41,928 nt of DNA from Limosilactobacillus difficilis (lineage in GTDB: Bacteria > Bacillota > Bacilli > Lactobacillales > Lactobacillaceae). The first letter of the stretch is position 1. Every line of letters begins with the position of its first letter. The notes below the pieces were generated by a model, which was not told the origin of the DNA, made no database searches, and worked only from the letters and a program-made list of their open reading frames with translations. A program made the translations under genes and the position numbers. Shown here in pieces: positions 37,094-41,928 of this stretch. Where the stretch lies: contig NZ_CANDNU010000014.1 of NCBI RefSeq assembly GCF_947387495.1, positions 1 through 41,928 of the forward strand, written 5' to 3'.

Positions 37094-38296
37094 ATGACAG
37101 AAGTTCTCTTCAATAATTGTCATCTTTTTACCGGCAACAGCGAAAAGCTTCTTGACCAGGCATGGTTCCTTGTCAATCAGGAGGACGGCAAAATCATGGA
37201 CCTCGGTACTGGTCAGCAGCCAGCGGCCGAGCAAACCGTTAACCTAGCCGGCAAGTACGTGATGCCAGGGATGATTAATGCTCACACCCACATGATGATG
37301 AATGCCTTGACCAACAAGCTTTACTACCTCAGTGAAACCGAGGTCACCCTCCAAGCACTGGCCAATCTCAAAGAGAGTCTCAAGGCGGGAATTACCTACG
37401 TTCGTGATTGTGGCTGTGCCTTTAATGTCGATATTAAATTAACCAAGCTGCATCAAAGTCACCCCTTCGTCGGTTCACGAATCATGCCGTCGGGACAGCC
37501 GATGTGTATGACAGGCGGCCATGCTGATTTTACCGAAGGCGAACACGGGGAAGCCATCTGGGGCCGCCTCGTTGACTCCCCCGACCAAATGCGTCATGCC
37601 GTCCGGGAAAACTTCAAAGAAGGGGCCAAAAACATCAAAGTGATGGCCACTGGCGGTGTCATGTCCGCGACAGACCAGATTGATGATACAGAACTCAGCG
37701 TTGAAGAAATGAAGATGGCTGTTGAAGAGGCCCACGCTAAGCACATGACGGTGGCAGCCCATGCTGAAGGTAGCAAAGGCATCCACAACGCCCTGCTTGC
37801 CGGCGTGGATTCGATTGAGCACGGTCACTACCTGTCGCATGATGATGTCGAACTGATGAAAGAACACGGAACCTATCTCGTTCCGACCCTCGTCTCTGGC
37901 ATCGTAATCCCGAAATACGGCCAGGGCAAATTACCCCAATACATGTTGGACAAGGAAGACCAGATTCTAGATGACTTCATCGCCAACGTCGGTTACGCGA
38001 TGCGCCACAGTGTCAAAATTGCCATGGGGACCGATGCCGGAACACCGTTCAACCAGTTTAAAGAAGCACCGGTGGAGTTGGAATTGATGGCAAAACACGG
38101 ACTGACTAACTTCCAGTCCTTGCAAGCCGCAGGTATCGGCACCGCTAGTCTAATGGGCATTGAAAAAGACTATGGCACCCTTGAAATTGGCAAGATTGCT
38201 GATTTCTTGGTCCTGGACGATAACCCCCTGGTCAACATCAAGGCAGTTCAGCAAACTGACAAACAGGTTTATCTCGGCGGTCAAAAACAATTCTAA
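37094..38296 (+). CDS. Metal-dependent amidohydrolase (imidazolonepropionase/prolidase-like)
   Basis: A 400-residue cytoplasmic TIM-barrel amidohydrolase. The metal ligands can be placed: NAHTHM (His64, His66), NIKVMATGG with the likely carboxylated Lys182, AAHAEG (His223), SIEHGHY (His243) and MGTDAGTP (Asp314). This set matches a binuclear site, as in the Xaa-Arg/Lys and Xaa-Pro dipeptidase branch. It starts 14 bases after the lipoprotein gene, with AAGGAGG. The divergent arginine genes make a basic-amino-acid peptide or N-acyl amino acid a reasonable substrate guess, but this is inference; many relatives are uncharacterised. Confidence 0.85.
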   Translation: MTEVLFNNCHLFTGNSEKLLDQAWFLVNQEDGKIMDLGTGQQPAAEQTVNLAGKYVMPGMINAHTHMMMNALTNKLYYLSETEVTLQALANLKESLKAGITYVRDCGCAFNVDIKLTKLHQSHPFVGSRIMPSGQPMCMTGGHADFTEGEHGEAIWGRLVDSPDQMRHAVRENFKEGAKNIKVMATGGVMSATDQIDDTELSVEEMKMAVEEAHAKHMTVAAHAEGSKGIHNALLAGVDSIEHGHYLSHDDVELMKEHGTYLVPTLVSGIVIPKYGQGKLPQYMLDKEDQILDDFIANVGYAMRHSVKIAMGTDAGTPFNQFKEAPVELELMAKHGLTNFQSLQAAGIGTASLMGIEKDYGTLEIGKIADFLVLDDNPLVNIKAVQQTDKQVYLGGQKQF

Positions 38297-38302
38297 AATA
38301 AA

Positions 38303-38330
38303 GGCAGCGGCGAGTACCGCTGCTTTTTTC
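38303..38330 (+). terminator. Terminator of the binding-protein/amidohydrolase operon
   Basis: Perfect arms GCAGCGG and CCGCTGC around CGAGTA, followed by TTTTTT, seven bases after the stop. Confidence 0.93.
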
Positions 38331-38385
38331 GTGTCAGTATCCGTGAGACCGTCCTATAATAGAGATAACAAGTGAGGTGATTTTG

Positions 38386-38556
38386 ATGAATCGGACATTC
38401 ATGCTCGGTTACTACCAGGGAGTGGTTGAAACCGCGCCAGCTGCTTTTTCCGCCGCTAAAACCGCTGAATTTGCCACTGCGATGACGGTTCAGCACCTTC
38501 GGCACGAGAACGTTACGAATGATCTAAGCCTTACAGCCGTAAGGCGTATATTATAA
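38386..38556 (+). pseudogene. 5' fragment of an unrecognised gene
   Basis: A 56-codon frame with a good start: TATAAT at 38355-38360, GAGGTG, then ATG at 38386. The first 47 or so codons (MNRTFMLGYYQGVVETAPAA onward) have the codon use of a normal host gene. After about 38520 the sequence turns AT-rich and meets a short palindrome, and the frame ends at once. It looks like the intact 5' end of a host gene joined to foreign sequence. I do not recognise the family. A genuine 56-residue protein is possible. Confidence 0.45.
38528..38545. repeat. Short perfect inverted repeat at a probable junction
   Basis: GCCTTAC-AGCC-GTAAGGC has seven-base arms and no T tail on either strand. It falls where host-like coding sequence changes to decayed sequence. 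It could be a recombination site or a weak terminator of the minus-strand remnant. Confidence 0.5.
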
Positions 38557-38631
38557 GTGCTCCAAATCTGCTCCAATAGGCTCTAATTTTTGACATTCTG
38601 CAAGTCGTTTATGCATAAAGGACTTTAGTGG
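38551..38631 (-). pseudogene. C-terminal remnant of an unrecognised gene
   Basis: On the minus strand a frame reads PLKSFMHKRLAECQKLEP, then IGADLEHL and TAA. The same frame continues upstream as KEQNWSNR, interrupted by a TAA that would be CAA by one change, until the IS30 end. The text looks coding but is too short to assign. A phage or element integrase tail is one guess, because it ends beside a palindrome and a broken host gene. Confidence 0.3.
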
Positions 38632-38666
38632 TTACCTGTTGGACCAATTTTGCTCTTTTTACATAG

Positions 38667-39719
38667 GGCAGATTGCAAGAAATAACTTGAACGAATTTAA
38701 TGACGTAAATTAAGCAGGAAGATCTCGATTGGTGTATGCCAATTAAGACATTTAAGTGGCCGGGAATTCAAATACCAATTAATTTAAACTAATTAGTGAT
38801 CACTTAGTTCTTCAATGGCTTGGCCTTTGGGAATAAAGCGTCGTAAAACTCGGTTACGGTTCTCATTACGGCCGCGTTCATGTGGTGAATAAGCATGAGC
38901 AAAATAAACCAGAGTACCAGTTCGCTGCTCAATTGCCTGGTAGTTAGCGAACTTTTTACCATGATCCACGGTAAGCGTCTTGAGCTTGTCTTGAAGTTGA
39001 CTAGCTAGTTCAAGTACGGCTTGAGTCATGGACTGACTGTCGCGGCCATGGAGCCGTTTAACAATTGTCAGGCGACTCTTACGCTCCACAAAAGTAGCCA
39101 CAGCTTGACCTTTACGTTTGCCAGAAAGTACGGTATCAGCTTCAAAGTGGCCGAATTCCTGGCGAGTTTCGACTTTATGAGGACGCTCCTCAATTGAGCG
39201 GCCGTGACTGAACGTACCCCGATTTTCTTTAGCACGATGACGACGAATTCCGTGATCAGGCAAATCGGGTAGCTGTACATCAAGCCATCCTTGATCAATC
39301 CAGTTATAGACCGTCTTGTAGGCAATCCCAACCACATGAGCAACTTGTTCAGGGGACCACTTCTGGACTTGAATCTTTTCCTCGACCAAGTGTTTAAGGT
39401 TTTTAGTGAGCAAAGACTTCCGCCCCCGTTGACTGACCTTGCGTTCAAAGTCAGTTTGCGCTAGCTCAGCCTGGTACTCACTATTTAGCCGGTGAAGTTC
39501 GTTAAAGATGGTGGTCTTACTAAACCTAAGTAGTTAGCGATGTATCGCAAGGAACGTCCTTCATTATGAAGCGTTTCAATGACAACACGGTTCTGGAATG
39601 ATAAAATAGTGGTGCTCATCAAGGTCCTTCTTTCTAATGGATTGTGTGGTAACACCATTAAAGACCTTGATGGGTTTTTCTGTCCACTTAAATGTTCAAC
39701 TTAAATTTTACAATCTGCC
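38667..39719 (-). mobile_element. IS30-family insertion sequence, inactive
   Basis: A 1053-base element bounded by imperfect inverted repeats. The left end begins GGCAGATTGCAAG; the right end, reversed, begins GGCAGATTGTAAA. They match at 21 of the first 26 bases. Size and transposase are typical of the IS30 family. No clear target duplication is seen (left flank TAG, right flank AAA), which suggests rearrangement after insertion. Confidence 0.8.
38697..39619 (-). pseudogene. IS30-family transposase, frameshifted with two nonsense codons
   Basis: The full frame would be about 307 residues from ATG at 39619 (MSTTILSFQNRVVIETLHNE). It has an N-terminal helix-turn-helix and a DDE domain: FGHFEADTVLSGKRKG, TVDHGKKFANY and HERGRNENRNRVLRRF-type text. 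A missing T near 39522-39524 breaks the frame after IANYLG. Two codons that should be CAA are TAA at 38793-38795 and 38784-38786; beyond them the normal ending INWYLNSRPLKCLNWHTP is still readable. The DDE-associated text is also atypical (NENRNR for NENTNG). It cannot make active transposase. Confidence 0.85.
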
Positions 39720-40304
39720 AAATACAGATCGGCAGACTAAGGACGTCCGTCTGGATATCCTCGTTCGCGACAAAGACAATCGTATCTATAACATCGAAAT
39801 GCAGGTCGCTGACCAGGATAATCTTGGTAGGAGAATGCGTTACTACTTATCTAAGGTTGACGCGCACTACACATTAGAAAAAAACGAGTCCTACAATGAC
39901 TCAAAAGAAACTTACATCATCTTTCTGTGTAATTTTGATTATCCTGGGCAAAGCCGCCTGCGTTACGTTTTTCACGAGTACGAAGACCAGGACAGGTCAC
40001 TAATGTTGCCAGCTAATTCGGCGAACCCATTAGCGGTAGCAAGCACTTTGACTATGCACAGCAGAAAATTAAAGAGATCAATGATAACCCGCAAAGGAGG
40101 GCGCAGATCATGAATTACGAAATCAAATTACTGGAACGTCAACAGTTGGGAAAAAAGCAAGGTATAACTGAGACGGTCAACAGCACTATTGAACAGCTCA
40201 AAGCTGCTGGAAATGACGAGCAAGAGACTTATTGCTTCATTCAAAAATTAAACACTGGCTTAAGTGATGACACCCTTCACGAAATGGTGGATCAGTATTA
40301 CTAA
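39720..40304 (+). pseudogene. PD-(D/E)XK (Rpn-type) nuclease/transposase-like gene, truncated and frameshifted
   Basis: Coding begins exactly at the right end of the IS. The text KDVRLDILVRDKDNRIYNIEMQV holds the D...E-x-Q active-site pattern of the PD-(D/E)XK transposase-like/Rpn family. The first 50 or so residues are missing. One base is lost near 40043; the frame then resumes as HFDYAQQKIKEINDNPQRRAQ and continues through MNYEIKLLERQQLGKKQGI to a normal stop. Full-length relatives are near 280-300 residues. The missing 5' part is not found left of the IS, so a deletion accompanied the insertion. Confidence 0.75.
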
Positions 40305-40322
40305 TATTCTAAATATCTAAGA

Positions 40323-40378
40323 AACAACAGTGGCCTCTAGCATTCAGCATTACCAGAACGTTAGAGGTCATTGTTGTA
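40323..40378. repeat. Long hairpin between two pseudogenes
   Basis: The arms ACAACAGTGGCCTCTA and TAGAGGTCATTGTTGT pair over 16 positions with two G-T wobbles around a 24-base loop. T tails are weak. It may be the old terminator of the nuclease gene or an IS remnant. Confidence 0.5.
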
Positions 40379-40408
40379 TACTATTCACTTTTCAACAATC
40401 ATTATGGA

Positions 40409-41847
40409 TTAATTATTCTGACAATTAGTGTTGTAACTATTCATTGGGTAGTGATGATGGTTGCGGTGATTAGTACCCTGACGTAATTCCACCTAGATCT
40501 GTTCCAACGTATTCCCCTGCGTTTCTGGAACCACCTCAAAAGCAAAGACCCAGGACAATACATTACAGGTAATGAAGAAGGCAAATGTCCCGACTCCACT
40601 CCAGTGATTGACCATGATTGGAAAGACAAAGCCAACCGTGAAGTTCGCCAGCCAGAGACAAAAGGTGGAAATGCCCATCCCCAATCCCCGCAGACTTTGG
40701 GGAAAGATCTCGGACATCAGAACCCAAGTTGTCGGCGAAATACATGACTGAAAGAATGCTAGAAAACTCATGGTTAGCAGAATGACGACATATGGTAAGA
40801 TCACGTTCTGATTCAAAAAGGTAATTGCTAACGTGAGTAAAAACATTGAACTGCCGGTTCCAATAATTCCGACGAGTAACATTTTGCGTCGCTCAACCGT
40901 GTACATCATTTTCATCCAGGCAATTGTGGTAATAAAAGATGTCAACCCGTTACCAATATTAGCAATTAGCGGCGCCTGGTGGCCAAAGCCAACCTTCATC
41001 AAAATACTGGTCCCATAGTACATCATAATATTGATACCAACAAACTGTTGAACAATTCCTAAACCAAAGCCAATCATCACTGCCGGATCCACGGTTGAGT
41101 CAGGTCGTCCCAATCTGCCTGCCGCTGGCCCTGGTTTTGCCGCAATGCAGTTTTAACACTGTCAATTTCTTGAAGACTTTCCCGCCGGCTTGAACGGAGT
41201 GGGGCTAACACCCTCAACGCTGCCGTGCGTTGCCCCTTCATTGCTAGCCAACGCGGTGACTCAGGAACATGCCACATTCCTAGAAATAGCATTACAGACG
41301 GGATCATCCCAAAAGCAATCATGTAACGCCAAATATTACCGACATGAGGAAACAATGATCCCAAGAGAGCATTGACGGTAAACGCCAGAAGTTGTCCACC
41401 AGTAATCATCAATTGATTCTGAGCGACTAACCTGCCCCGTGTTGAAGCGGTCGCAATTTCTGCTAAGTAGGCCGGTACAATGACGGAAGCCCAACCAACT
41501 ACCAAGCCGAGTAAGAAGCGAAAAATAATCATCAAAATGGCATTGGGTGCTAACAAGCAGAAAAGGGTTCCACTAAAAAAGATGACCGATAAAGCAATCA
41601 GTAAACGTTTCCGCCCATAACGGTCGGCTAATTTACCAGCCATTAACGCCCCAAGAGCAGCTCCCAGGGTAATGCCCGATGTCACAAGCCCCTCTTCAGA
41701 AGGAGTGAGATTTATTTGTTATGGCGAGGCCATATATGGAATGGCACCATTGATCACTCCCGTATCTACCCCGAAAAGCAATCCGCCTAATGTTACTACT
41801 AACGCAATCTTTCTTAATTGTCTTCCTGTCTGACCACTAATAAAATA
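40409..41847 (-). pseudogene. MFS sugar porter (inositol/pentose type), multiply disrupted
   Basis: A near-complete sugar porter of about 475 codons can be followed. From the N-terminus: [19 protein letters not shown], then DRYGRKRLLIA, VPESPRWLAMKG, QQFVGINIMMYYG and VPETQGNTLEQI. Four lesions are visible. No ATG, GTG or TTG start is found before [12 protein letters not shown] at 41719-41721 falls after IPYMASP. A one-base loss near 41080 falls between PWIRQ and MIGFGLG. A TAG at 40493 stands where GAG would continue LEQIEVELRQG to a stop at 40409. It is well past function yet fully alignable, so the loss looks recent. Confidence 0.85.
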
Positions 41848-41900
41848 TTATCCTAAATTTCAAGAATAAGTTAGCCACTGGACTCAAATAAATAATACTG

Positions 41901-41917
41901 ACCAATTGATTATTGGT
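41901..41917. repeat. Palindrome upstream of the sugar-porter pseudogene
   Basis: ACCAAT-TGATT-ATTGGT has perfect six-base arms, about 55 bases before the porter frame. It may be a former operator. No other gene is visible between 41848 and the window end. Confidence 0.35.
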
Positions 41918-41928
41918 TGATGGAGCTG

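Noticed and set aside
38551-38600. Direct repeat TGCTCCAA (twice) as a CRISPR or iteron unit
   Set aside because: Only two short copies, better explained as part of a decayed coding tail (repeated Gly/Leu-Glu codons).
39637-39719. Treating the IS end as the true start of the nuclease gene
   Set aside because: The start codon and first 27 codons come from IS sequence; homology-like text begins only after the IS boundary.

Overview
The window looks like a chromosomal segment of a heterofermentative-type lactic acid bacterium (Lactobacillaceae). The base composition is moderate (about half G+C by eye). Limosilactobacillus or a close relative is my best guess, not proven. The evidence is the uninterrupted atpBEFHAGDC operon followed by a DUF1146 gene, murA, mbl, yidD, a DUF2969 gene and rodA, the D-Ala-D-Lac type Ddl, the scrBRK/scrA sucrose divergon, and IS30-family debris. 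No rRNA, tRNA or CRISPR array was seen. Almost all genes up to about 29.5 kb lie on the minus strand.

Layout. (1) 0.1-4.3 kb: a plant-glycoside (rhamnoside) locus with an MFS transporter, a GH78 alpha-L-rhamnosidase and a second MFS transporter. The last has lost its 5' end at a junction with the 3' end of a divergent AraC regulator, so one deletion seems to have removed the shared promoter. (2) 4.3-9.5 kb: a GH3 beta-glucosidase with a cre-like site, a UspA protein, a helix-turn-helix/TPR regulator and a membrane-anchored glycerophosphodiesterase. (3) 9.6-16.6 kb: cell-wall and cell-shape genes: ddl, a DUF2785 gene, a GcvH-like gene without the lipoyl lysine, rodA, a DUF2969 gene, yidD, mbl, murA and a DUF1146 gene. 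(4) 16.7-23.4 kb: the F1Fo ATP synthase operon with its own promoter and terminator. (5) 23.4-26.1 kb: a two-gene YibE/YibF-type membrane pair and upp.

(6) 26.2-31.8 kb: sucrose uptake and hydrolysis. scrB-scrR-scrK run leftward and scrA rightward from a shared region with two operators that are exact reverse complements of each other. Each overlaps a -35 box, and each promoter is followed by a cre-like site. (7) 31.9-38.3 kb: a cysteine desulfidase, argH/argG, and a divergent pair made of an amino-acid-binding lipoprotein and an amidohydrolase. AT-rich ArgR-like boxes lie between the two divergent promoters. (8) 38.3-41.9 kb: a decayed accessory stretch. It holds a short gene start, an unrecognised gene tail, an IS30-family element with a dead transposase, a truncated and frameshifted PD-(D/E)XK nuclease gene and a multiply disrupted sugar-porter gene.

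Together the window joins sugar and glycoside catabolism under likely CcpA control, energy coupling, and peptidoglycan synthesis with elongation machinery. Start codons were chosen by ribosome-binding-site spacing, so several genes begin downstream of the longest possible frame.
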